In this document: in pieces, positions 32,801 to 47,125 of the stretch | Position numbering within the stretch: position 1 is the first letter of the stretch | How the letters are laid out: the number at the start of each line of letters is the position of its first letter | From: Fratercula arctica | Taxonomy: Eukaryota > Chordata > Aves > Charadriiformes > Alcidae | DNA length: 64,000 nt | Direction of reading: 5' to 3' | NCBI GenBank assembly: GCA_947846985.1 | Contig: CANTUZ010000025.1 | Span: 18,784,100 to 18,848,099, forward strand | Made by a program: the position numbers and the translations under genes | The notes under the pieces: model-generated | Seen by the model: the letters and a program-made list of their open reading frames with translations, nothing else | Database searches by the model: none | What the model was told of the DNA's origin: nothing

Positions 32801-32929
32801 GTTCAATCACCCATCTGCCACAGACCCCCTGATTTCCTTAGGTAATCCTCATCCTTTTTCTGTTCTCCAATTTAGACATCTGTAAATTGACTCACTGTGT
32901 CACACATAGCACACTTGATGGGACACTTG
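29834..32929. other. Upstream intergenic sequence, nothing recognised
   Basis: The first 350 bases could still belong to a decayed retroviral element, but no motif supports it. The rest is AT-rich and has no recognisable gene. Confidence 0.4.
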
Positions 32930-34306
32930 ACAACTTCCCAGTGACAACTGACAGGCCAGTCAGCCTCACCTCCATCCCTGGAAAGATGATGGAACAGCTC
33001 GTTCTGGGCATCATCTCAAGGCACGTGGAGGAAAAGCAAGCTATTGGAAGTAGCCAACACAGATTCACCAAGGGGAAATCATGCCTGACTAACCTGATAG
33101 CCTTCTACGATGGCATGACTGGATGGATAGATGAGGGGAGGGCAGTGGATGTTGTCTACCTTGACTTCAGCAAGGCATTCGACATGGTCTCCCACAGCAT
33201 CCTCATAGGGAAGCTTAGGAAGTGTGGGTTAGATGAATGGACAGTGGGGTGGATTGAAAACTGGTTGGAAGACAGAGCTCAGAGGGTCGTGATTAGGGGC
33301 ACAGAGTCTAGTTGGAGGTCAGTGACAAGTGGTGTTCCCCAGGGGTCAGTACTGGGTCCAGTCCTGTTCAATATATTCATCAATGACCTGGATGAAGGGA
33401 TAGAGTGCACCCTCAGCAAGTTTGCTGATGATAAAAAACTGTGAGGGGTGGCTGACACAGCAGAAGGCTGTGCCGCCATACAGCGAGACCTGGACAGGCT
33501 GGAGAGCTGGGCAGAGAGAAACCTTATGAAATTCAATAAGGGCAAGTGTAGGGTGCTGCACCTGGGGAGGAATAACCCCATGCACCAGTACAGGTTAGGG
33601 GCTGACCTGCTGGAGAGCAGCTCTGTGGAAAGAGACCTGGGAGTCCTGGTGGACAACAGGATGACCATGAGCCAGCAATGGGCCCTTGTGGCCAAGAAGG
33701 CCAATGGCATCCTGGGGTGCATCAAGAAGAGTGTGGCCAGCAGGTCGAGGGAGGTCATCCTCCCCCTCTACTCTGCATTGGTGAGGCCGCATCTGGAGTA
33801 CTGTGTCCAGTTCTGGGCTCCCCGGTTCAAGAAGGACAGGGAACTGCTGGAAAGGGTGCAGCAGAGGGCTACGACGATGATTAGGGGACTAGAACATCTC
33901 TCTCATGAAGAAAGGCTGAGGGATTTGGGTCCGTTTAGCCTGGAGAAGAGAAGACTGAGGGGGGATCTTATCAATGCTTATAAATACTTAAAAGGGTGGG
34001 TATCAGGAGGACGGGGCCAGGCTCTTTTCAGCGGTGCCCAGTGACAGGACAAGAGGTAACAGGCACAAACTTGATCATAGGAAGTTCCACCTCAACATGA
34101 GGAGGAACTTTTTCACTTTGAGGGTGGCAGAGCACTGGAACAGGCTGCCCAGAGAGGTGGTGGAGTCTCCTTCTCTGGAGACATTCAAAACCTGCCTGGA
34201 TGCGTTCCTGTGCAACCTGCTCTAGGTGACCCTGCTCTGGCAGGGGGGTTGGACTAGATGATCTCCAGAGGTCCCTTCCAACCCCTATCATTCTGTGATT
34301 CTGTAA
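32930..34306 (+). mobile_element. CR1 LINE 3' part: RT, C-terminal domain and 3' tail
   Basis: 5'-truncated CR1. RT starts near the [11 protein letters not shown] motif and shows [17 protein letters not shown] (motif A), [11 protein letters not shown] and FADD (catalytic box). A TGA at 33445-33447 interrupts the frame just after FADD. The C-terminal part stays in frame ([17 protein letters not shown]) until a frameshift near 34035, after which [17 protein letters not shown] continues to a TAG at 34223-34225. The 3' UTR has the CR1 signature GGACTAGATGATCTCCAGAGG and ends in ATTCTGTG repeats. It is dead but moderately young. Confidence 0.95.
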
Positions 34307-37300
34307 TTAGAATTTAAGGTCTATTTCAAATCAATCCAAACATCTTTTTTCCTACGGAAATATCTTTCACCTCCTCAAGTTTGTATTTTCATTCACACTT
34401 AAATGACTTTAAAGACTTGCACATTCTAAAGATACTGGAATGAACTGCCTCCTCTCTCCTACTATACCTGGAAAGGTCATTCTCTTTCTGCGTTGTAACA
34501 TGCCTTCCATTTCTGTAAGTTCCTCAAAAGATTAGTATTGCCAAAAATTCTCTCACAGCATCTTAACCACCAGAGGAGAAGCAGACTATCGCTTTGATAT
34601 AGCTCTTGCCTGTCAGTTGTCAATATTCTCTACAGCATTTAAGCCCCTCATGCTCCAGAAAGATTATGAGATACATTGGCTTTAATAGGAGAATGTAAAT
34701 TATGTAAATTGAAAATGAAAGGTTTACTTCTCTTTCCCTTTTTTCTTTTTTTTTTTTTGCGGAGAAGTAGAAAAGGCAACCTCTTTCATGACACATCACT
34801 CTTTTTGATTAACCCAAAACCAGATTATCCTCTACCCTGAAGAGAACATTCTCATATTCTTTATTAAATCAGCTTCTCTTTTAAGATGAAGACCATAGCT
34901 ATGTCTTACTTTTTTAACACAAAGGAACAGATGTTCTGCTCTTTTAGAAGGCCATCTAGTTCCATGTTTGCCTGAATTAAATGGTCTAGATTTATCATGC
35001 ACCTCATTAAATACAAGTAAATTCTTCCATAAATTAAGTGATATTTCTTTGTGAAGTACTGACTCAGAAAAATGTTACGAGCTAGCAAAAAGAAATAGAA
35101 AAGTAAAGCAAAATACCATGATAAGAATTCATTGACTGTAAAGATGGATTTGAGATACTGTAAATATAGGTAAGTAAGAAAGATATTATTCCTTTGTAAT
35201 TATGGTAATTGCTACATAACTAGTGACATAGCTTAGCAATTCCTTAATTATCTTTGACATCTTTTTCATTTGGCTATTAGTAACATAAATTTATTTGATC
35301 ACGTAGAAAGTGTCACTGGCAACAGATGTATTACATAAACACACTAATGAGTCAAAATAAGTTTTATTACAATTTTTATATTGTATTCATCTCCACTCAC
35401 AGATTTGTATTCTTCTTACTCACTGATGCAGAAGCATCTCTAAAATTTTCTCAACACTAACTTTGTATTTTTATGTTGCAAAACAGAATCACTACAATTT
35501 TGCTCTTATTTTTTAACAGTCTTCCCTCTCCCAGCTTTTTCATGTTTCTCAATGATTTCTAAAAAAAAAAAAGTGAGTTCTCTGACCCATTTCTCTAGAA
35601 TCTGTAGCTACCTCCAGTGGATCTTTGTCTAACACTACAACTGCAGCATATCACTTACACCTGCTGCTGACTGAATGTTCACCTTTCCAGCTATTATTTT
35701 TTTCTATTTGTGCTCAATGTCAGCATTCATTTCTATGAAAAAATGACAGGATAATCTCATTTAAGTCTTCCTATAAATCCTATTCATACAATCAGGTGCT
35801 ACACAATTTTATTCTAAATAAAGGAAGTTTTAATGGCCAAGCTCGCATACAGACAGAGTTGAGAGAGCCCTCCGGAGAGAGTTCTTTCCCTGAGCCCTCA
35901 GAATCACAAAGAAAACATTCCCAAAGCAAATCTGGAATACTGAATTTGCCAGCCTGCATTTCTTTTTCTTCTCATGTATATTTAATAGTGATTCATCTGG
36001 CAGGTATGGGCCATAAACCATGCTAAAGAATCTTCCAATTGCAGCAGAAATGCACTAAAATGAGCCCCATAAAAATCACTAAGTCTGACATTGGAAGGAC
36101 ACTGGGAATATTAAAATTGAGATTCGGGTGCCTGGAGAGCATGGGTGCACATTACCATACATTTCCCTAACCCTGTAAACTATTCTTGTCCTGCTGCAAT
36201 TTGCACCATATAGCAATTAATTGTGGATTATCTTTATAGGATAACAGTGAGTGTAATCAGTCTAATTTAATTGACATCCCACTGGAACTTAAGGAGATTT
36301 TATTTTCTAGAGTTATGAATATTTGGAAACCTTAAATTAAAGGCAGGCAATTAAGATTGATACTGTCAAAACTGTCCAGTTAATCACAATTTGTTTACCA
36401 ATGCACTTTACAAGATGGTGATTGCCTCACATTCTATTGTACCTAAATCAATAATGTCAAATAGATGTTTTCTTACCACATTTTATTTTTTAGATGGGCT
36501 TTCATTTTCTTTCCTAAACCACTGGCAATATGAGTAGTTTCTTATAACTTGCTGCTCTTTTTCATTCATGTGCAAATCTTCGGCTATGAATATTTTCTTC
36601 TTTTTAATATTCTATTCTTCTACTTTTATTTTATGTGGATATCACATATAATCATTATAAAATTTATTTCACAAATCTTTGCTATGTTCTATCCACAGAA
36701 TCTTATCGCATTCATGACTGAAAATACATCTTTATTTCATCTAGTACCCTGTTATTTGTTTGCACAGAATTCACTGAAGCATGAAGTAGAAGGATATCTA
36801 ATTTGCCTGTTGCTTGTCACTTCCCCCAATCTTTGGGCAGGATTAGTCAGTCACCTAGATTTCAGTAATAAAGGTTTTCTTTCTTTTTCCTGGACTTTGG
36901 ATTTGGTTTATGTGAAGTAAGAATAATTGTAAACTGGGAAAACTGGAGGTGGAGTTTGAGTCATGCAGTTCTTGAAACCGTCTGGGCTTCTCCTGACAAC
37001 CTACTTTTCTTCAAATTGATGAATAATAATGGAGATCTGTCTGATGAATTAATATCCTCAAGAACAATCACTGGCATCATATTGCTTTCCCAAAATCATT
37101 CATAATTACAGGAGACTTTTGCACTGATGTTGTCTCAATGAATTATTATGTGAGATGTGTGCATGTGTGCTTATGCATGTATGCATGCGTATGTATCCCT
37201 AGTGTGGAACAAGATGATTGTCTATCCTCAAGGTATTTACTGAAGCTAGACAGGTTTTCTGAGAAGGCATTGTACATCTGACAATGATAATTTCTCAGAA

Positions 37301-40300
37301 TGTTTATTTTTATTCAAACTAAAGTAAGTATGTACCTACAATGATCAGGTTTGAATGAGACCTTATAATGAGAATCACACTGCTCTGGATTTCTGTTATT
37401 ATTCCCTTTGTCACTCCTATTGGAATGAAGAGAAGGGCAAAGGGGCTCAAAGGCTCAACCCAAAAAGCTCCTTTCAAACTGCAAAAGTAATGTATAAGTC
37501 TAGGAATCCTTCCATTTGAGCCCCCAATCTACTTTCCCATTCTGATGTCAAATGGGGCGCAAACTTTGTTCACTTTGAATTTTCTCATCATCCTGACTCT
37601 TTGCAGGTACAACGTATCGCTACATTCTTAGACTTTCAGAATGCCAGATCTTGGAGCAGTCTGAAAGGCGATGCGCTTCCTATCAACATTCATAGCTTCA
37701 TTAATCCAAGGCAAAAGCATTTCCTGATCTCATGTTCCAACAAAATGCCTTAGAGAGGACTTTGCAGGAGAACAAGGAAGAACTATTTTACTTGTTTACT
37801 ATTTCACTTTACTAAGCTGAAATGTTTGGGGAAATGAAGTGCCAGGCCTCCATTTGGTATGATTCTGCATACCTTCATTAACATGATTCATTTATTAATG
37901 GTGAGATATAATGCTAATTGTAGGTATAGGTGTTTCTAGGATGAGGGCCTTACAAAATTCCTTATTAAAAAAGTATTAATTTCATAAGTCATCCTAAGTG
38001 ATAGAAGACTGAAGACAGAGAGGCAGGCTGATCCTCTGTAGGCTATTAAGGTCACAGATCTGTGCAAATTATTGTGCAGAACCAACAACAGCTGAGACCT
38101 GCATGAGAGATAGCTTTTGATGAGAGCCTAACACAAATACAGATTTTATGCTTTCATAAACATTAGGCCATCCAGTTTTGACAACAAAATGCCATGAAGT
38201 TGACAGTTTTTCCATTGGCCAATGGTCAAAAAATGGACATCATACTCATCTGAATTTACCACAGATCACTTAGATGATTTTTCTATTTTGTGTGACTTTT
38301 TTTTAAGCATTGTGAAGTGTTTGTCTTGTGCTTTTATGTTTCCCTTGCAATCAGTTCCTCTGTATTTTATAACAATTTTGTTGTCTTCTCTTGTTGTCCT
38401 TGTCACCCAATTTAGTTTCTGTCATATTCACCATACTAGAACACATCAGACAGACTAGGAAGAAACATTTGGGATTTTTATAGTCTGGTCTTACCTTGCT
38501 TACCATGAAGTTCATGGTAAAAATGGTACTGCATTGATTCTGATCCCATCTGAACTGGATTAATGTCTTGCTTTGTTTTTTATCATAGACCTAATGGGGT
38601 CCAACAATGAAAGTCTTTAAAGGTGAATCCAGACTAGAATGTCAGTTTGAGCTAGGAATGCGCTTTTGAAGAAAATTAGTTGACTGCCCTCAGTAATGTA
38701 TTTAGTGAGGATGTTTGGTCCATAGCACCAGGTGGTTCACATTACAAATCCACTCTTTTAGGCTACATACTCACTAGTAATGTTGCTGTCTAGTGTCACT
38801 TCTAAGAGCTAAGAAACAAAGAGAGCGGGGAAGGACAGGGAAGCGTAATGAGTTTTCTTGAGGCAATTAATAATTGGTTGGGTTTTTTTTCCCCTCTCAC
38901 CACAACCTTTGGATTATCCAATGTTATAATTTCAAAGAACTAGCAGATGCAAATATTCAAAGCTGAAGAAAGTGATAATATTAAACTGGATGTATGTGTA
39001 GGGATGGCAGTTTTTGGTACAATAGCTTCACCAGTGCTTTATGAAGTGTTGATAAAGGTGTAATTCCATCACCAGAAAAAGAAGTTTTTAATATTCTTCA
39101 GAAAAAGAAAAAATACAGTAATTGTGAAAATTCTTTATGTAATATTGGCTTAAAACATGGAGTTTTAAGAAAAAAATTCTTCCTGAAAGAAAAGGGGCAG
39201 AGAGCTGCAAGGTGTCTGATGCTATCAAATGCAAAATAAAAAACATTTCTGTTTACATCTTGTGTCTAATTAAGCTTTAGCATCAGGTTTCCTATATTCC
39301 TTGTTGAGTGCAAAGGGAGAGACCCTTTCCACTTCACAAAAATATTGCATGGCCTATTTCAGTAACAGCATTTGTGATGTGCTTTAAGACTAAACCTGTT
39401 ACGCAGCTTTTAGATCTGGATAGTTCATCCAAAGCTGCCCAAACCCCAGTAAATCAACCCAGTGGAAAATCTTTTACCAATGGGAAGAAATTGGTAGTGA
39501 GTCCTGTAGTAATACTTACAATATTTTGGTCTCTAGGAGAGGAAAAATCATGTAAGTTTTTCTTAACTCTCTCCTTGATTCATGGTTGCCTGACATTGTG
39601 TCAGGAGTTTGAGAAGTACTGTATTCTAGCAAAATCCTCAGACTGGAGACATCTACTTCAGGAAGCCGGTCAGAAAAGCTCTGAGAAATCTGGATAGCTT
39701 TTAAGCTAGTGTGAAACCATTTTTACCCTCATTTTCCTTTAATCTTATTCTGGGATAAGACCAGCTAGACCAATACAAGCCACTGATTATTACAAGAGGA
39801 AAGTATTAACACTTCACAATCATGTCCTTCTTAAGAAAATGCATCTCAGTGTTCACAAACAGTTAGTTCCAAATTTACAGCATGTTTACTTCAAGTACTT
39901 AAAAATTCCTAATAAAGACAAGAGATAGACATGTCCATAAATCATAAGCCTATATAGTACTTTCAAGTCTGAAACTGGTTTTAAGGTTTTCTAACAAACA
40001 GGTGTCTCTAGAATTACCTGAAGTGCTCAGGGACCCAAAAACATGAGAACATGACAGGCATAGATTTCAAAGTGGAGTTTCATTTTACATCTGACACTGG
40101 AAGCTAAGCACCAGTGCTGAACAGTATCCATATACTCCGATTGCTCTGTGGCCTAACAATATATGAAAAGCACTGATTTTAAATAACATCCCTCGAGGGC
40201 TGAAAAGAGTGCCCAATAGCAATGCTCCTATAATGTTTCACTGCCACTCCGGTTGGGCATACAAGTCTATGTTTAGGTCTATTAATCAACACAAGAATAG

Positions 40301-43300
40301 TAGCAATAATAACTAGAATTTGAAAAGGAATTTGGGAGCTACTTGCAGAAGAAACACTATGGTAAAGTAATATTAGAATTAGTACCGTGTTTCTTTGCTT
40401 GCTGCAGTGAGAATGGCAACAGTCCCTACAAATAATATTTCAGAAATACCACAATTCCAACTTTAGCTGAAAGAACAGGCAGTTTGGCTTATTAAGGAAA
40501 AGACATAGATGGAGATAGAAGAAAGTAAGAGAGAGAAAGGGAGCAAAGGAGACAAGACGAAAAAGACAAAGGACAGGAAGACAGAAAAACAGAAAAAGAC
40601 AGGAAGAAGGCGAGAGATAAGGTTGATTTAGATCCTTCATAGCTAAAAATCCATATTGTCTAAATGCCATAGTTGCATATATGCCAGGAAATCAGTACCC
40701 AACAAGTTCCCAGGGCAACTGAAAAGTAATTGCTTGTGTCTTGTTAAGAAGTTTTCCATGATGCTTATTACACCCAGAAACACTGTGGTCTGGACGACAA
40801 GGCAATCTGAAAACTCCACATTTTTGTTTCACTCCAGATATTTCTCTTCAGTTTCTCCATCCAATCATCATGCTTAAAGTGGGCCTATAACACACCAGAA
40901 AGTGATTTATTTAAAAAATGTCATTATAGCTACAACTCATTTTGTTCAAAGAGCCTTTTTTCATTGCAGTTCTGAAACTTCTTGAAATTACATTTCCTAT
41001 ACCACAGAAGCCCTTCAGTCCATAAGCAATTTAGAGAAAAGAGAGATATGGGGCACTTCCACTTATGGTGCCAGCACTCTACACCATCAAAAATGCAAGA
41101 GAAAAAGAACCAGAAACATCATTCCAGCTCCACAGCTCTCTTTAAAGAGTTTAGGAACTTTATCACATAACTCACATCTTGCAGGGGAACATATTAAACC
41201 ACTGAATATTGGCTGCGAGGACAGATTCCACTTGCCCTACTGCAACTTTGCCACTATGCAGACAAATAAGATTGATAGGACAGTATTGTAAGAACACAGC
41301 TCCAACCTACTCATTAGGTCATTTAGCTAAGGATGAGCCCTCGATTCCAGATGACGGTTTCTGAGGAATTCGTGTATTGTTAGTAATATTAGAAGTAGCA
41401 GCATCTTACCGTGAACTGTCAGAGCCAGAAAGAGAATGTGTCTGCTTTCAAAATGGGATAATACTTCAGCCAGCTGCCACCTAACCTTGGCAGTATATAA
41501 AATCATCCTCATTTCAGCAGAACTCAAAAATTTCACCCAGCATTTATGCTCCATTTACACAGGATATTTCCTTAACTTCTACAGAAATAATCATCACTCC
41601 TGACACAGTATTCTACTGGGTTTACATAGCTTAGCTACAGACTCATGTCTTTCCACCTGCGTTGCATCAAAAAGCACATTTATGCTCGCTATAACCATTT
41701 CAGATAATCATAATGATACTGCACTCCTTAAATGCTGTGTACTAAGCTCCCGCTCCTCATTCCCCATTTTCTTGAGATAGCATAGAGTTATCAGAAAGTC
41801 TAGATTTTTATTATCACTGGTGACATGAATATGAATGATACTGATGTGATAAGCTGGACATCACATTCAGCATCATTTCCTTGTGTAGAGAACATGCATT
41901 AAATAGCATGATGATAGAAGGTGCAAAATGCAATGTACACTTGTAGCAAAAATCCTTCAGTGATTGGCATTCAAGCAGAATAAATGGATTGCACTTAACC
42001 GGCTGAAAGCAAGCATCCCCCCCCATCACAAAGGAAACAGGTATCAAATGACTCTCAAATCTCTGTAGTCATATAAGAAAATGAGTTCCCAGAAAGTTGC
42101 ATTCCTTCCTTCCATTGAGCATAATGACAAATAAAGTGAATATTCAGTGGATAACTATCCCTCATCTAACAGTTTGTGGTTTTGGTATAGAAAGATTTTC
42201 AGAAACTCAGGTCTCAGCTCAGGTTGAAAACATCAAAAATCATGACATCCCAAATTATTAGTAGCCACTGAAGTCTGGGTCAGTGTTCACCCTTGTGACT
42301 TCCAGTTCTCCCTATCTATCATTTTTAGTAGCGTGAAGCAACAAGACAACATTCAGTTCAGCAGATACTTAGGCAGTAAATTCTTACTACAGCTCTGAGC
42401 AAATAACAGAATCAGTAACGTGATGTGCTCTTCTCCCATCTCCTACTCAGATCCAAATTCACTCTGGTAGTGAATTAGTATTTCAGTATATCAGATTCTT
42501 GCCTGAGCGTCCAAACACCACAATCATCACAATCTAAACTAGGACATGCAGAAAGGCTTACAGGAGGGGTAACTCCCATCTTTGTCTTCCCAGTAACAGA
42601 GGATATGGCAGATACTTACATTTTTGTACTAGACTCTAAAACAGAATCTAGAACTCCTGTAGGAACTGAGAAGCTGCAGTTTGAATCCCGATCCCCCAAA
42701 CTATAGAATAGTACAAAAGAATTGGGAAAGAGGAACCCCCTGTGCCATATACAAGTGCAATTCTGCAATACACATGATGGGTGAAGAGAGAAAGCAGTTG
42801 TTTACCTGCAGTTAAAACACAGTCCCAGAGTTGGTTTTAAGGTGCTGTCTCGTGTTTTCAGTTGTGGCATGGTTGGTTGCACATGGATGGTAGTGTTCTG
42901 AAACACAATTTTAGAAACATAAGGTAGGATTCCTCTTACCTAATTTTAGATTATAAAAGGAGATCAGGAGATGAACTCACATGTAGATATTTACAGTTAA
43001 TAAAAGAAATCACGTTCCTGTGCCTTATTTTAAGATTCTCAGTCATTTTTGTTTTCCCAGTGACTGTGAATGCAGCTTTTCTAGATGGAGCCTAAAACAT
43101 CTGTAGGGGTTAATTCTTAATCTCACCTGAGAACTCATTCAATGTTAACCACAGGCACTCACTGGGAATATCTCTAACTTTCAAATTGTTTTTTTGCTAT
43201 TTTAGTTGAGCCTGTAGCTGTTTTAGACAGAAGGAATGAATCTGCAAGGATTACAAATGCTGGGGGAGAAAACTATAAACTATATAGTGATGATGTTACA

Positions 43301-44572
43301 TTCAATTTGTCAAACAAACCTGGTGTCATTTAGCAGGGCAATAATTGATGAATGAAAAATATATCAGTCAGATGTGCTAAATTACATGTTCAGGTGTTTA
43401 GTGATGGGGCAGCTGATTTTATTTTAACACTGACTTACAAATTACAAAGCTACAGGACTGGGGTTGGATGCAATCATGATATACATAGGATAAGCACAGA
43501 AGCACGGCAAGTCTTTAGCCATGTGAACTTCTCCGAGCAATGTTTACAGAGACATCCTTCCCACTATCTTCCTATTAACTCTCGTAAGGAATCCTCCCAT
43601 GAACTGTGAAAGAACTGGCATACTGTAATAACAATCAAAACCCCTTAAACATCTGCAAGGACAGAGTATTTTCATGTAAGTTTGTGTTTTTTTAACAGAA
43701 AACTCAAGTTAAAAAAAAAGAAAGTTAGTGTTTGGTTTTTTTTCTAGATTAACAGCAATAATAAAAAACACAAGCAGGATATAAATTGTCAGAACAGAAT
43801 TTCTCTCTTTCATAAAGGAATTCTGCATCCTCATAAATGGGTATCATTAGTTCCCTTTCTTGTTGTCTGATGGAAAACAGAAAAGTTTCTTATAATCTAG
43901 TAATTAATCTATGATTTAGTTGCTGTATGTACCACATTTGTTACTCTTGAATACTAGTTACAACTTTTGCATTAGCCTAGGAAACAACCTTTCATTAACA
44001 AAATCCTTCTTTGTATGTCAAGGAAAAGCACCTTTTGCTTTTAAACTCTCTACTCTTTCTTTCCCTAATAAAATATCTGCGTGGCTGTCCTATAATGGAT
44101 ATTTTAGGGATGCTGCCTGGAAAAGATATGCTCTTCATAAGTGGCCTATTCATTGCACAGTGAAATCAAGAGGAAGTGGGTTTTTTTCTCCTATCAGCTT
44201 TAAACAGATCTGGATAAGAAGGGTATTTTCAAAGAAAAGTTTCAGGATATATGGAAATCCTATTGACTGTTAACATTCATATGACTAAGACCCATATACA
44301 CCGATTTGAACACTTAAGGCTAAGTCATTGATTTATTTTTTTTTTGCAAGCTTGTTTGATAAAAACTGCTGTAGGGATTCAGCACACTATGTCACACCTT
44401 ATGCCTTAATATTAGCATATTTTTCTGTCCTTTGATTTTTCAGGCTACCCAGCTGCTTCAAATTAAACCTATGATTCCCTCAAAGACTTTAGCTTGCTAT
44501 AAATTTTCTTAAAAATGTCAACAGCTTCCTTTGCTCTGAAGATATGACCTTAGGCAAGATAACCTTTCACAG
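34307..44572. other. 10-kb intergenic stretch, no gene or mobile element recognised
   Basis: AT-rich. It contains a TGTGCATG-type low-complexity stretch near 37150-37200 and a polypurine stretch near 40490-40622. Open frames are short and motif-free. Parts such as 36180-36480 are non-repetitive with several TAATTA-like motifs and may be conserved noncoding sequence, which cannot be judged from one genome. Confidence 0.5.
40490..40622 (+). repeat. Polypurine stretch of about 130 bp
   Basis: Nearly all A and G, with GAAAGA, AGAGAG and GACAGGAAG variants. Confidence 0.75.
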
Positions 44573-45139
44573 TGGCATGGTTTGGGCCAGACTGGCCAAT
44601 GAAGAGATAACAGACGCTCTCCCCCACCTCTCACTCCAAAGAGAGAAAGAACAGAGATGAAGAGAGATAAAGAGAATTGTTAGTTCAGAAAAAACTAGAC
44701 TAGCTCAATGAAATATTAATAATAAAAAGGAAATAATGAAATAGAATATATACAAAACCATATCAAGCTCCCAGGGAGATGTCACCAGCAGGCACCGGGG
44801 AAGTTCCAGACTGAACTCAGTGACAAATAAAAACTGGATTTCAGAACACACTCATGAGGATCAAAAGTAGACAAACTGACAGGATCCTCCCAAGACATCA
44901 AACACTGAAGAAGCCCCAGACTCTTTGATCCCTCAGCTTTTATACTGAGCATGGGGCAGATGGGATGAAATACCCTACTGGTCAGTTTTGGGTCACCTGT
45001 CTACTCCTCCCCACAGGTGCAACCCCTCCACAGGGTAAACAACCAAGTCAGCTGACCCTGATTGCCACAGCAACAAGTATAAGCAAGAGCCTCTCTCACT
45101 GAACAGAAAGTTGGCTCAGCTTCACCCCAAACCAGGACG
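44573..45139 (-). repeat. 3' LTR of provirus 3 (family C, 567 bp)
   Basis: It aligns with the other family-C LTRs along its length but is shorter and more diverged. The outer end is TGGCATGG in place of TGTCATGG, and the inner end is CAGGACG in place of CAGGACA. The TATAAAA box is kept (plus 44936-44943 region). A polypurine tract follows on the internal side. Confidence 0.85.
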
Positions 45140-45366
45140 TTCCACCCCTTATTCCATACCATCATGCTCCGATCACTAATATTCTTATCTATCCAATATA
45201 TACAGATATATATATATATATAGATCAGTCATTTATGATTTATCTTTATACACAAAAGTTCGTTAAGTCCATTTCATCTACAATTTCAGCTACTATAGCA
45301 GCCTCAAGACTGAGTATTCTTACCCAGGGTCAAATTTCCTTCAGGCACACATTGAATTTCTCCACT

Positions 45367-46360
45367 TTACAGCATCGCACACCAAGTACATCCAGGTCCC
45401 TGAGCAAAAACAGTCCCACCAATGGGTTTGCCTTTGCCTGAGGCAGGAAAAACCCAAACAGTTTTCCCCAGCATATTCCTTTCATGCACCATAGGAACTT
45501 TATCCCCTTCTACTGCATGTAAAAGGTCTGATTGAGCAGGACCAGCTCGACTGATGGATCCCCTGGTGTTAACTAACCAGGTAGCTTGTGCTAAATGCTT
45601 GTCCCAATTTTTAAAGGATCCACCACCCATTGCCTTCAGGGTGGTTTTTAACAGTCCATTATATCTCTCAATTTTCCCAGAAGCTGGTGCATGATAGGGG
45701 ATATGATATACCCACTCAATGCCATGTTCTTTGGCCCAAGTACTTATAAGACTGTTTCTGAAATGAGTCCCATTGTCTGACTCAATTCTTTCTGGAGTAC
45801 CATGTCGCCACAAGACTTGCTTTTCGAGGCCCAGGATGGTATTCTGGGCAGCGGCATGGAGCACAACATAGGTTTTGAACCATCCGGTGCTTGCTTCCAC
45901 CATTGTAAGCACACAGCACTTAGCCTGGTGGGTTTGAGGGAGTGTGATGTAGTCAATTTGTCAGGCCTCCCCATACTTATATTTCAGCCATCATCCCCCA
46001 TACCACAAAGGTTTTAACCTTTTAGCTTGCTTGATTTCAGTGCATGTTTCACAACTGTGGATAACCTGTGCAATAGCATCCATGGTTAAATCCACCCCTC
46101 GGTCACGGGCCCATTTGTATGCTGCATCCCTTCCTTGATGACCTGAAGTGTCATGGGCCCATCGAGCTAAAAATAGTTCACCTTTATGTTCCCAGTCCAA
46201 ATCCGTCTGGAAAATCTTAGCAGCCTGGTCCACTTGCTGATTGTTTTGATGTTCCTCAGTGGCCCAACTCACAGACACGTGGGCATCTACATGGCATACC
46301 TTTACGAGAAGTTTCCCTAGCCGGTCAGCAATGTCTTGCCATAATTCAGCAGCCCAGATG
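45367..46360 (-). pseudogene. Integrase and end of RNase H, provirus 3
   Basis: Two open pieces. 46278-45991 holds the integrase zinc region (HDTSGHQGRD ... CETC). 45912-45367 holds the catalytic core end (ESDNGTHF, IERYNG) and the C-terminal domain. Between them the first catalytic region is broken by stops and shifts. It is homologous to provirus 2 at 22250-23270. Confidence 0.88.
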
Positions 46361-46760
46361 GGTTTACCTCTGGTTTACCTCTGAGCTCCACCATTCTCCA
46401 GTGCAGTCTGGATCAGTCCATGGCAAATAGTAGGGCTGTCTTTTCCACCCCTGGGGCAGTCGATTCCAGGTGTACTGGATGCCCCTCCAAGTGAAAGCAA
46501 ACTGTGGCCTGCACTCTGCTGCCAAAGGAATAGAGAAGAATGCATTAGCAATGTCAGTTGTAGCATACCACTTGGCTGCCTTTGACTCCAGTTCATACTG
46601 CAGTTCTAGCATGTCTGGCACAGCAGCATTCAGTGGTGGTGTGACCTCATTCAGGCCACAATAGCCTACTGTTAGCCTCCAGTCTCCATCAGACTTATGG
46701 AGACACTGGCCATATAGGGCTGTTAAAGGGTGAGCGAGTCTTGCTGATCACTCCTTGGGT
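46361..46760 (-). pseudogene. Start of RT, provirus 3, YIDD box deleted
   Basis: It encodes the RT fingers and motif A region (TTDIANAFFSIP, LPQGWK) and then jumps to RNase H sequence. The YIDD box and most of RNase H, about 1.2 kb in provirus 2 (23270-24470), are absent. The junction carries a 12-bp duplication (GGTTTACCTCTG twice, 46365-46383). Confidence 0.85.
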
Positions 46761-47125
46761 CTCAAGCCAATGAATCAGGTTCTGGATGGGAATCAGGGAG
46801 TCTCAGTTGGTGCGATACTGTCGTCGATGCATTGTGGCAGCAGCAATTGGCACCTGCTGTTCTTTAACCTTCAGCAGTCCCACCACAGAAGGGTCATCTG
46901 AAAGGCCAGATAAGGCAGACAGCTGTGTAATATCCTCAGTCTCTACAGCTGCTATACCAAAAGCCCACCAATACCCTTTTGGGTCTTTGAAATACCCTTT
47001 CTTGAGGAAGTCTATGCCAAGGATGCATGGAGCATCTGGGCCAGTCACAATGGGATGCTTCTCCCATTTATTCCCATTTAGGCTCACTTCTGCCTCCACT
47101 ACAGTCAGTTCTTGAGACCCGCCTG

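Noticed and set aside
39308..39697. 129-codon open frame on the plus strand
   Set aside because: No recognisable domain, splice sites or related copy. A frame of this length is expected by chance in 64 kb.
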